A stretch of 8,448 bases of DNA from Deltaproteobacteria bacterium. GTDB lineage: Bacteria > Myxococcota_A > UBA9160 > JAFDET01. The translations under genes and the position numbers were made by a program. Of this stretch, positions 1 through 6,291 are shown piece by piece (position 1 is the stretch's first letter; every line of letters starts with the position of its first letter). Location of the stretch: positions 1 to 8,448 of the forward strand of contig JAFDET010000136.1 in assembly GCA_019310195.1 (NCBI GenBank), read 5' to 3'. The notes under the pieces are model-generated. The model was given only the letters and a program-made list of their open reading frames with translations. It was not told the DNA's origin and made no database searches.

Positions 1-1011
1 ATCCACGAAGAACAGGTACTCCCAGGGTTTTCCCTGGATGGGACGCTGCTGGATCGAGGTGAGGCTCACCCCGGCGCGGGCGAACGGCTCGATCAGTCGG
101 TACAACGCCCCGGCCTGGTCCTTGCGGACCGTGAATACGGCCGACGTGAGATCGTTGCCGCGGGCTTCGTGCTCGCGCGTTCCCAACACCAGTAAACGCG
201 TGGTGTTGTCGGCGCGATCCTCGATCGACGCCTCGATGGTGCAAAGCTCGTAGGCGCGGCCCGCCATGGCGCTTCCGATGGCGGCAACGCTTTCGTCCTC
301 GGCGGCGGCCTGCGCGGCAGCCGCCGTGCTGGCCGTCTCGACGCGCTCCGCATCCGCCAGGTTTCGATCCAGCCATTGTCGGCACTGGGCGAGCGGCTGG
401 GGGTGCGACGCCAAGCGGCGCACGTCTTCCAGGCGGCCGCTGCGCGAGAAGAGATCCTGGGAGATCCGCAGCAGGGATTCGCCGCAGATGGTGAGTTCGG
501 AGCCGGCGAACGCGTCCAGCGTCTCGGTGACCACCCCCTGCGTCGTGTTCTCCACGGGCACGATCCCCAGGTCGGCACGACCGCGCTCGACCGCCGCGAA
601 CACGTCCGCGAGCGAAGGCACCGGGGTGAGCTCCGCCAGATTCCCGAACTGCCGGCTCGCCGCCAGGTGACTGAAGGTTCCCTCCGGCCCCAGGTACGCC
701 ACCCGCAGGACCGACTCGAGAGACCGGGTGGAGGAGATGATCTCGCGAAACACGGGCCCCAGCCCCGCAGACGGGAACGGACCCGGGTTGGCGGCCTCGA
801 GGCGATTGACGATCTCGAGCTCGCGGGCGGCGGCATAGACCGACGTCTGGTGAGCCTTCTTGAACTCCCCCACCTCCTGAACCAGGCGGGCGCGATCGTT
901 GAGGCGTTCCAGGATCTTCTGATCCACCTCGTCGATGCGGCGACGCAGGTCCACCAACTCCGTTTCGGCGTCCGAAACGGCTGCGGGGCTCGACTGTCCG
1001 GGCTCGGCCAT
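1..1011 (-). CDS. pheA: Chorismate mutase/prephenate dehydratase (P-protein), 3' end cut by window edge
   Basis: Cytosolic bifunctional enzyme converting chorismate to prephenate and then to phenylpyruvate, the phenylalanine branch. The 337 visible residues start at ATG 1011, preceded by GGAAG five bases upstream. An in-frame ATG at 1026 is possible but has no ribosome site. Residues about 17-100 are an AroQ-type chorismate mutase (RRRIDEVDQKIL, later ARELEIV and FREIISS). Residues about 103-280 are the prephenate dehydratase domain: LGPEGTFSH at 107-115, PVENTTQG at 152-159, SHPQPLAQC at 202-210 and TTRLLVLG at 270-277. An ACT regulatory domain begins near 290 and is cut at residue 337, shortly before the usual C-terminus. 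Unusual points are TRL in place of the dehydratase TRF motif, and GALY (301-304) and QQRP (321-324) where the ACT domain normally has GALV and ESRP. Identification is firm. The effect of these changes is inferred. Confidence 0.96.
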   Translation of the reverse strand, partial: MAEPGQSSPAAVSDAETELVDLRRRIDEVDQKILERLNDRARLVQEVGEFKKAHQTSVYAAARELEIVNRLEAANPGPFPSAGLGPVFREIISSTRSLESVLRVAYLGPEGTFSHLAASRQFGNLAELTPVPSLADVFAAVERGRADLGIVPVENTTQGVVTETLDAFAGSELTICGESLLRISQDLFSRSGRLEDVRRLASHPQPLAQCRQWLDRNLADAERVETASTAAAAQAAAEDESVAAIGSAMAGRAYELCTIEASIEDRADNTTRLLVLGTREHEARGNDLTSAVFTVRKDQAGALYRLIEPFARAGVSLTSIQQRPIQGKPWEYLFFVD

Positions 1012-1114
1012 CGTCTCTTCCGTCATCGCATGCCGGGCGGATCGGATCGGAGGGGAAACCGCGCACCTCCCACCAGATGCGGGAAGTCCGCTAACCCCCT
1101 GAAAAGACTCGCGC

Positions 1115-1143
1115 AATATACTGGAGCCCCCCGATCCACGCAA
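1115..1143 (-). promoter_or_regulatory. Candidate sigma70-type promoter for pheA
   Basis: Read on the minus strand, TTGCGT (1143-1138) and TATATT (1120-1115) are separated by 17 bases. The -10 matches TATAAT at five of six positions. The -35 matches TTGACA only at TTG, so it is weak. Transcription would start near 1108, giving a leader of about 97 bases before pheA. That leader contains no Phe-rich leader peptide and no U-tract terminator, so I see no sign of classical attenuation. Confidence 0.45.
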
Positions 1144-1193
1144 ACCCTCTCTGGAAAATCGTTCGCTATTGCGGGGGGTTATCGGATTCCACC

Positions 1194-1222
1194 GGGATCG
1201 CCACCGGGCTCTCTGGCGACCC
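1194..1222 (+). repeat. Inverted repeat (hairpin) in the diguanylate cyclase leader
   Basis: GGG (1194-1196) and TCGCCA (1198-1203) pair with TGGCGA (1214-1219) and CCC (1220-1222). This gives nine base pairs with one bulged A at 1197 and a ten-base loop. No T-run follows, so it does not look like an intrinsic terminator. It could be an RNA structure or a protein-binding site; which one is unknown. Confidence 0.4.
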
Positions 1223-1243
1223 TGGCTAAGTATCGGAAACAGT

Positions 1244-1260
1244 GGCGCTTTTCAAGAGCC
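1244..1260 (+). repeat. Second small inverted repeat in the diguanylate cyclase leader
   Basis: GGC (1244-1246) pairs with GCC (1258-1260) and CTT (1248-1250) pairs with AAG (1254-1256). A G-A mismatch sits between the two short stems, and the loop is three bases. It lies 22 bases after the larger repeat and about 75 bases before the start codon. The stem is short and may be chance. Confidence 0.25.
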
Positions 1261-1314
1261 GGCGAGAACCGACAGGAGTCAAGCAGGCCAGCGGGCACGT
1301 CGATATCAGCCTTC

Positions 1315-1324
1315 GGAGGGGAAG
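1315..1324 (+). promoter_or_regulatory. Purine-rich ribosome binding site of the diguanylate cyclase gene
   Basis: GGAGGGGAAG precedes ATG 1334. The GGAGG core is 14 bases from the start, longer than usual, while the overlapping GGGGAAG gives nine. No other in-frame start lies between it and the ATG, so it supports the start at 1334 over the upstream TTG at 1169. Confidence 0.55.
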
Positions 1325-1333
1325 CTTCGGGGC

Positions 1334-2977
1334 ATGTCTGACCCGCATCAGGGACTGGCTCGGCCGCCGCTCAGCGGACTGGCCACCAAGATCATCCTGT
1401 TCGTCTTCCTGTCGACACTGACGACCGGGGGCGTGGTGAGCTGGATCTCGATCCAGTCCACGCATACCCAGTTGGAGCGAGCGCTGGATCGCGCCTATCC
1501 GGCCGAGCTGGCGGTTTCCGCCGAGGACATCCGGAGCCTCCTGAAAGCCGCCGAACACGAGCTGCGCCGGCACGCTCGAAATCCGGTAATCACGCGACAG
1601 CGCTCCAATCGGCTGGCTCCGCTTTCAGCCACCGCCGCGCGACTGCTGGAGGCCTCGGACTACTTCTCGGGCCTCGCTGTCGTCGATCGAAACCATGCCC
1701 TGCGAATGGCGATCGGCGCCGCCCAGGCGGTGCCGTCGGAGGTCCTGGAGCGGAGTTTTCCCAAGCGGGAGGGCGACGGCCCCTGGGCCCTGGATTCGAA
1801 TCTGGACGCCCACGGCAGCGTGATCGCGGTTCCCATCGTGACCGGCACGCGACGGCTGGGCGCCCTGGTGGGAACTCTACGGCCCTCGGTCGTGCGCGCC
1901 GCCCTGGCCCAGGCCGGGCCGCCGGAAGCCGACGCCACCTACCTGTTGGACGCCCGGGGACGCGTCCTGGTGGGAGCCGGCGCGGGCGAGGGCCGCACGG
2001 GTCTCGCTCTGGATGCCCTGGTCAGCGGCGAGCCCGGGCTTCGGGATTACGAAGACGTGAACGGGCGCCAGGTACTGGGCGGCGCCGCGCCGCTCGGCGC
2101 GCTGGGCTGGCACCTGGCGGCCGAGGTGCCCTTCGAACGAGCCTTCGAGCCGGTGATGAAGGTGGTGACCCAGACCTTCGCGGTGAACCTGGCCATCCTC
2201 CTGGTCTTCGGATTCCTGGCCTTCTCGATCACCACGACGGCCGTCAAGCCCATCGAAACCCTCTCCGATGGGGCCCGACGCATCGCCCAGGGCCGCTTCG
2301 ACGTGGAGATTCCCGAACCCAAGCGGCACGACGAGATCTCGCTACTCACGCGGGTCTTCAACGACATTGTGCGCCAGCTGCGCCGGAAGCAGATCGAGAT
2401 CGACTCCACCGCACGGACGCTCCGCGAGCGAAACCTCGCACTCGAACAGGCCAACGAGGTGCTGTCCCAGCTCTCCATCACCGACGGCCTCACCAAGCTC
2501 CACAACCACCGCTACTTCCAGGACCACCTCACCCGCGAGATCAAGCGGGTGGGGCGCGTGAACGAGCCGCTGTCCATGCTGATCATCGACATCGACGACT
2601 TCAAGAGTCTGAACGACCGCCTGGGACACGCGGCGGGCGACGAATTCCTGAGCGGCCTGGCGCAGATCCTGATGAATACGGTGCGCGAGACCGATCTGCT
2701 GGCCCGCTACGGCGGCGAAGAATTCGTGATGCTGTGCTCCAACACCGACCTGGAGGGCGCCTACCAGCTGGGCGAGAAGGTCCGCACGGCCATCGAGGAC
2801 GCCTCGTTCATTCTCGACGAGTCCATGCGGCCCATGCGCCTCACGGTCTCCGTGGGCGCTGCCCAATTCGACGGAAACCGCAAACACTTCTTCAAAGCGG
2901 CCGATCGCGCACTCTACCGCGCCAAGGACCAGGGCAAGAACTGCGTCGTCGCCGACGATCCCAACGGCATGCTTTGA
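1334..2977 (+). CDS. Membrane diguanylate cyclase (periplasmic sensor-HAMP-GGDEF)
   Basis: Makes cyclic di-GMP from two GTP at the inner membrane, probably in response to a periplasmic signal. The protein has 547 residues from ATG 1334. Transmembrane segment 1 is about residues 16-38 and segment 2 about 282-303. The roughly 240 residues between them resemble a Cache-type extracytoplasmic sensor (YLLDARGRVLV near 203, then LGALGWHLAAEVP near 254); this assignment is inferred. A HAMP domain follows (about 300-353), then a short coiled coil (about 350-380). The GGDEF domain starts at DGLTKLHNHRYF (384) and has DIDDFKSLNDRLGHAAGDEF. The active site is RYGGEEF with GGEEF at 460-464. The inhibitory RxxD site is intact: RETD at 451-454, five residues before GGEEF. 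The enzyme therefore looks active and product-inhibited. No EAL or HD-GYP domain is present. The sensed ligand cannot be told. coaE follows 54 bases later on the same strand and may be cotranscribed. Confidence 0.93.
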   Translation: MSDPHQGLARPPLSGLATKIILFVFLSTLTTGGVVSWISIQSTHTQLERALDRAYPAELAVSAEDIRSLLKAAEHELRRHARNPVITRQRSNRLAPLSATAARLLEASDYFSGLAVVDRNHALRMAIGAAQAVPSEVLERSFPKREGDGPWALDSNLDAHGSVIAVPIVTGTRRLGALVGTLRPSVVRAALAQAGPPEADATYLLDARGRVLVGAGAGEGRTGLALDALVSGEPGLRDYEDVNGRQVLGGAAPLGALGWHLAAEVPFERAFEPVMKVVTQTFAVNLAILLVFGFLAFSITTTAVKPIETLSDGARRIAQGRFDVEIPEPKRHDEISLLTRVFNDIVRQLRRKQIEIDSTARTLRERNLALEQANEVLSQLSITDGLTKLHNHRYFQDHLTREIKRVGRVNEPLSMLIIDIDDFKSLNDRLGHAAGDEFLSGLAQILMNTVRETDLLARYGGEEFVMLCSNTDLEGAYQLGEKVRTAIEDASFILDESMRPMRLTVSVGAAQFDGNRKHFFKAADRALYRAKDQGKNCVVADDPNGML

Positions 2978-3031
2978 GGTAGAAATCCGCGTTTGCGCGC
3001 GGGCCTGCGGCGCTTGCCGTATGCTTTCCGG

Positions 3032-3685
3032 GTGACGCGGATCGTCGGGCTGTCGGGTGGCATCGCCTCGGGGAAGAGCACCGTCGCCAGGCAGCTGGTG
3101 GCCCTGGGTGCCGTGCTCGTGGACGCCGATGCCATCGTGCACGAACTCCAGACGCCCGGCAGCCCGGTGCTCGAGGAGATCGTCCGGGCCTTCGGTCCGG
3201 AAATTCTGGCTGCCGACGGCTCCCTGGACCGGACCGCCCTGGGCGCCGTGGTCTTCCGCGACCCGGCCGCCCGTGAGCTGCTGGGACGCATCGTGCACCC
3301 CCCGGTGGGCGCCGAGATGGCTCGACGCACCGCCGCCGCCCGCGACGCCTGCGCGCCCCTGGTGGTGCTCGACATCCCCCTGCTTTTCGAAGGACGCGCC
3401 GCGGGCACGGGGAGCGCCGCCCAGATGGGCGTCGACGCCACGGTGCTGGTCTACGTGTCCCCGGAGATCCAGGTAACGCGGCAGATGGCCCGCGACGGCT
3501 GCGACCGGGAGGAGGCCCTGCGCCGGATCGCCTCCCAGATGCCCATCGAGGACAAGAAGAAGCTGGCAGACCACGTGATCGACAACTCGGGCTCCCCGGA
3601 GGTGACCGAACGTCAGGTGCGGGAGCTCTACGCCCGGCTGACCGGCGAGAACGACCCTACGACCGGGCGCGAAGCGGCTGCTTGA
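3032..3685 (+). CDS. coaE: Dephospho-CoA kinase
   Basis: Last step of coenzyme A synthesis: ATP-dependent phosphorylation of the 3'-hydroxyl of dephospho-CoA, in the cytosol. The protein has 217 residues from GTG 3032. Visible motifs are the P-loop GGIASGKST (9-17), VDADAIVH (30-37), LDRTALG (65-71), IVHP (87-90), PLLFE (116-120), the lid-region SQM (168-170) and VIDNSG (182-187). The P-loop lies nine residues from the start, as is usual in the family, which supports GTG 3032. The frame continues upstream to TTG codons at 3014 and 2993, but the extra residues do not resemble the family. No clear Shine-Dalgarno precedes GTG 3032, so expression may rely on readthrough from the cyclase gene. Between PLLFE and VDATVLVYV there is a small Ala/Gly-rich insertion. 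The last 29 bases overlap the end of trpA on the opposite strand. Confidence 0.95.
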   Translation: MTRIVGLSGGIASGKSTVARQLVALGAVLVDADAIVHELQTPGSPVLEEIVRAFGPEILAADGSLDRTALGAVVFRDPAARELLGRIVHPPVGAEMARRTAAARDACAPLVVLDIPLLFEGRAAGTGSAAQMGVDATVLVYVSPEIQVTRQMARDGCDREEALRRIASQMPIEDKKKLADHVIDNSGSPEVTERQVRELYARLTGENDPTTGREAAA

Positions 3686-4460
3686 GGGCCGCCACGAACG
3701 CCGCGGCGTCGGTGATGGCCGACTCGCGGCTGCTCGCCGCCTCCAGGCGGTCGATCAGGGCACTCCCCACCACCACCCCGTCTGCGTAGGCCCCGATCTC
3801 GGCCGCGTGCTCGGGCTTCGAGACCCCAAAGCCCACACACACCGGGATCTCGGAGATCTTGCGCACCTGCCGAACCGCCGCTTCCACGCCCCGTCCCACG
3901 CGGGCCCGGGCACTGGTCACCCCGGTGAGCGACACGTAGTAGAGAAAGCCCCGGGTCCGGTCCGCCAGCATGGCCAGGCGTTCGGGCCGGGTCGTGGGCG
4001 CCGCCAGCAGCACCGGATCGATCCCGCAGCGACGCGCCGCTCCCATCAGATCTTCGCCCTCTTCCGGGGGCAGATCGACGCAGATCAGGCCGTCGACCCC
4101 GGCCTCGCGCGCGCCCTCGGCGAACGCGTCGGCGCCCAGCGTGTAGAACGAGTTGGCGTAACCCATCAGGATCACGGGAATGTCGGTTCGCGGCCGCAGG
4201 CCCTTGACCAGCTCCAGCACGCGCCGCAGCGACGCGCCCGAGCGCAGTGCGCGCTCGCTGGCGCGTTGGATGGTGGGACCATCGGCCAGGGGATCCGAGA
4301 AGGGAACACCGAGCTCGATGGCATCGGCGCCCGCATCCGCCAGCGCCAGTACCAGCTCCGCGGTCGTTCCCAGGTCCGGGTCTCCCGAGGTCACGAAGGG
4401 AATCAGGGCGCGTTCGCCGCGCGCTCGAAGCGCGGCGAAACAGTCGTCGAGCCGGCTCAT
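3657..4460 (-). CDS. trpA: Tryptophan synthase alpha subunit
   Basis: Cleaves indole-3-glycerol phosphate to indole and glyceraldehyde 3-phosphate. Indole is then channelled to TrpB in the alpha2beta2 complex. The protein has 267 residues, a normal length. The catalytic glutamate and aspartate fall exactly at E49 (AIELGVPFSDP) and D60 (LADGPT), numbered as in the E. coli enzyme. MGYAN is at 99-103, and the mobile loop is GVTSAR at 180-185. The loop threonine (T182) is kept, but the glycine that normally follows it is serine. FGVSKPEH and VVVGSALI form the phosphate-binding end of the barrel. ATG 4460 shares one base with the trpB stop (TGATG), and GGGAAG (4471-4466) lies five bases upstream. 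It is the last gene of the trp operon. Its final codons overlap coaE tail to tail, and no terminator hairpin is evident between them. Confidence 0.97.
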   Translation of the reverse strand: MSRLDDCFAALRARGERALIPFVTSGDPDLGTTAELVLALADAGADAIELGVPFSDPLADGPTIQRASERALRSGASLRRVLELVKGLRPRTDIPVILMGYANSFYTLGADAFAEGAREAGVDGLICVDLPPEEGEDLMGAARRCGIDPVLLAAPTTRPERLAMLADRTRGFLYYVSLTGVTSARARVGRGVEAAVRQVRKISEIPVCVGFGVSKPEHAAEIGAYADGVVVGSALIDRLEAASSRESAITDAAAFVAALKQPLRARS

Positions 4461-5665
4461 CAGTGCTTCCCGGCCTCGCGCGCCGCCAGCAACTCGCGAA
4501 CCAGGGGGGCATCCTTGTCGCCGCGCCCCGAGAGGTTGATCACCAGCAGCGAGTCAGCGGGCAGGGTGGGAACGAGCTTGCGGGCGTACGCCACCGCGTG
4601 GGCCGATTCGAGGGCGGGGATGATGCCCTCGAGTCGCGACAGGTACTGGAACGCGTCCAGAGCTTCGTCGTCGGTAACGGACACATACTCCGCGCGACCC
4701 CGGTCGCGAAGCGAGGCGTGTTCCGGGCCCACACTGGGATAGTCGAGACCCGCCGAGATCGAGTGAGCGGGAAAGATCTGTCCGTCGTCGTCCGAGAGCA
4801 GCAGGCTGCGCATGCCGTGCAGCACGCCGGGCACCCCGACACACAATGCGGCCCCGTGGCGGCCCGAGTCCAGGCCCTCCCCCGCCGCCTCCACGCCGAT
4901 CATGCGCACGTCCGCATCCGCCAGAAAGGGATGAAACAGGCCGAGAGCGTTCGAGCCGCCGCCGATGCAGGCCATCAGCACGTCGGGCAGCCGGCCCGCC
5001 GCGGCCAGGATCTGATCGCGCGTCTCCAGACCGATGATCCGCTGGAAGTCGCGCACGAGCGTCGGATACGGGTGCGGACCCATGACCGATCCGATGCAGT
5101 AGTAGGTGGATTCCACGTTCGTCACCCAGTCTCGCAGGGCCTCGTTGGTGGCGTCTTTGAGCGTGCGCGATCCGCTGGTCACCGGAATCACGCGAGCGCC
5201 CAGAAGCTCCATGCGGAAGAGGTTGAGCGCCTGGCGCCGGGTGTCCTCCTCCCCCATGTAGACCTCGCATTCGAGGCCCAGGAGGGCGCAGGCCGTGGCC
5301 GTGGCCACGCCGTGCTGTCCGGCTCCGGTCTCGGCGATCACCCGGCGCTTGCCCATGTGGCGGGCCAGCAGGCACTGACCCAGCACATTGTTGATCTTGT
5401 GGGCGCCCGTGTGGGCCAGGTCCTCGCGCTTGAGGAACACGCGGGCGCCGCCCAGGTCGGCAGTCATGCGCCGGGCCTCGGTGAGTGGCGTGGGCCGCCC
5501 CACGTAGTGGGTGAGGAGATCGTCCAACTCGGCGCGAAACTCGGCGCTCGCCGAGATGCGGGGGTACGCCTCGCGGAGATCATCGAGCGCGGCCACCAAC
5601 GTCTCCGGCACGTAGCGACCGCCATACTCTCCGAAGTGTCCGCCGGCGTCGGCCTCGCTCTTCAC
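4460..5665 (-). CDS. trpB: Tryptophan synthase beta subunit
   Basis: PLP enzyme that condenses indole with L-serine to give L-tryptophan, as the partner of TrpA. The protein has 401 residues from GTG 5665, the standard length of the TrpB1 class. It begins with the typical HFGEYGGRYVPETL (10-23). The PLP lysine is K90 in HTGAHKINN (85-93). The catalytic glutamate is E112 in ETGAGQHGVA. The PLP-phosphate loop is GGGSN (235-239). GSVMGPHPYP (192-201) and GRGDKD near the C-terminus also match. The frame is open well upstream to about 5881, but that part is the antiphase reading of trpF. GTG 5665 is chosen because it overlaps the trpF stop as GTGA, has GAGG seven bases upstream and gives the family's normal N-terminus. 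No key residue is missing. Confidence 0.97.
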   Translation of the reverse strand: MKSEADAGGHFGEYGGRYVPETLVAALDDLREAYPRISASAEFRAELDDLLTHYVGRPTPLTEARRMTADLGGARVFLKREDLAHTGAHKINNVLGQCLLARHMGKRRVIAETGAGQHGVATATACALLGLECEVYMGEEDTRRQALNLFRMELLGARVIPVTSGSRTLKDATNEALRDWVTNVESTYYCIGSVMGPHPYPTLVRDFQRIIGLETRDQILAAAGRLPDVLMACIGGGSNALGLFHPFLADADVRMIGVEAAGEGLDSGRHGAALCVGVPGVLHGMRSLLLSDDDGQIFPAHSISAGLDYPSVGPEHASLRDRGRAEYVSVTDDEALDAFQYLSRLEGIIPALESAHAVAYARKLVPTLPADSLLVINLSGRGDKDAPLVRELLAAREAGKH

Positions 5666-6291
5666 TCGCTCGCCTCGACCTTGCGCACCGCTTCCACGAA
5701 GGCCGCGACCCGCGCCGGGTCCTTGCGCGGTGCGTCTCCCTCGACACCGGTGGCTACGTCCACACCCCAGGGCAGCAGATCCTCGAACTCTCCCAGGACG
5801 GCCCCCACGTTGTCCGGGTTCAGACCGCCCGCCAGGATCACATCGTGCCCCTGCTCGATCAGGTGCAGGGACTCGCTCCAATTCCAGGCCTGGCCGCCGC
5901 CCGCGGGACCCGAGGGGTGATCCAGCAACAGGATCGCACCCGGATACTCTTCGGCGGCTTCCGGATCGGCGCCGCGGATGGACTTGATGACGGGCAGGTC
6001 GATGGCTTCCACATCCTCCTCGGACTCGCTCCCGTGGAACTGGATGCGTTCCAGCTCGACGCGGCGCAACACCCGTTCTAGTTCATCGGGCATGGCGTCG
6101 CGGAAGATCGCCACCCGTTCCACCTGACTCGCCACGCGGTCGGCGATCTCCGCAGCCACCTTGATCTGCAGCTCGCTCGGAGATCCCGGCACGAAATTCA
6201 GACCGATCAGGTCCGCGCCGGCGTCCACCGCCGCCTGCGCGTCGTCGGGATGTGTGATCCCGCAGATCTTGACCCGGATATGACCACTCAC
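5662..6291 (-). CDS. trpF: Phosphoribosylanthranilate isomerase
   Basis: Amadori rearrangement of N-(5'-phosphoribosyl)anthranilate to CdRP, third step of the tryptophan branch, a cytosolic beta/alpha barrel. The protein has 209 residues. The catalytic cysteine is C10 in KICGIT (8-13), and the general acid is D124 in ILLLDHP. IQFHG (83-87), GGGQAWNWS (about 131-139), LAGGLNPDNV and VDVATGVE, then KDPARV, all fit the family. The notable departure is at SPSEL (37-41). Most members read SPR here, and the arginine (R36 of the Thermotoga maritima enzyme) lies in the active site; this copy has serine (AGC). VDVSSGVE also reads VDVATGVE. The GTG start at 6291 overlaps the trpC stop as GTGA and has a strong AGGAGG site. 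Identity is sure. Whether activity is altered is unknown. Confidence 0.94.
   Translation of the reverse strand: MSGHIRVKICGITHPDDAQAAVDAGADLIGLNFVPGSPSELQIKVAAEIADRVASQVERVAIFRDAMPDELERVLRRVELERIQFHGSESEEDVEAIDLPVIKSIRGADPEAAEEYPGAILLLDHPSGPAGGGQAWNWSESLHLIEQGHDVILAGGLNPDNVGAVLGEFEDLLPWGVDVATGVEGDAPRKDPARVAAFVEAVRKVEASE

Larger units (their letters stand above)
1012..1333. other. Divergent intergenic region between pheA and the diguanylate cyclase gene
   Basis: This stretch of 322 bases has no gene I can support. The left part holds the pheA leader and candidate promoter. It also has a weak inverted repeat, GGAGG at 1049-1053 against CCTCC at 1066-1070. The right part would be the 5' leader of the cyclase gene and holds two further inverted repeats (1194-1222 and 1244-1260). 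I found no convincing plus-strand -35/-10 pair or sigma54 site for the cyclase. The cyclase frame stays open upstream to about 1169, but that extension reads as low-similarity Arg/Gly-rich sequence and begins only at a TTG. Confidence 0.6.

Noticed and set aside
1099..1122. Plus-strand promoter from CTGAAA and TATACT
   Set aside because: The spacer is only 12 bases and the would-be -35 is poor. The same AT-rich bases fit better as the pheA -10 on the minus strand.
1224..1290. Possible cyclic di-GMP riboswitch ahead of the cyclase gene
   Set aside because: A GGAAAC stretch and GAGCCGGC loosely recall the GEMM aptamer, but the conserved core (GGGCAAACC and ACGCAAAGCC type elements) is missing and the pairing does not close.
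376..1341. Plus-strand open frame opposite pheA and running into the intergenic region
   Set aside because: It is antisense to pheA, which has clear motifs along its whole length; no family resemblance or ribosome site.
2993..3031. Longer coaE with a TTG start
   Set aside because: The extra 13 residues do not match the family, in which the P-loop lies close to the N-terminus. GTG 3032 gives the normal spacing.
2342..3574. Long minus-strand open frame of about 410 codons opposite the cyclase and coaE
   Set aside because: It lies antisense to two well-supported genes, has a His/Gly/Gln-rich composition typical of GC-rich shadow frames, and shows no recognisable domain.
3640..3700. Bidirectional terminator between coaE and trpA
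   Set aside because: GC-rich stretches are present, but there is no stable hairpin followed by a T-run on either strand.
5666..5881. N-terminal extension of trpB by 72 codons
   Set aside because: The extension is the alternate-frame reading of trpF. TrpB proteins of this class begin shortly before HFGEYGGRY, which fits GTG 5665.
4247..5920. Long plus-strand open frame of about 557 codons across trpA, trpB and trpF
   Set aside because: It is antisense to three genes with full catalytic motifs. Its composition is the Arg/His/Gln-rich pattern of the reverse reading of GC-rich codons.
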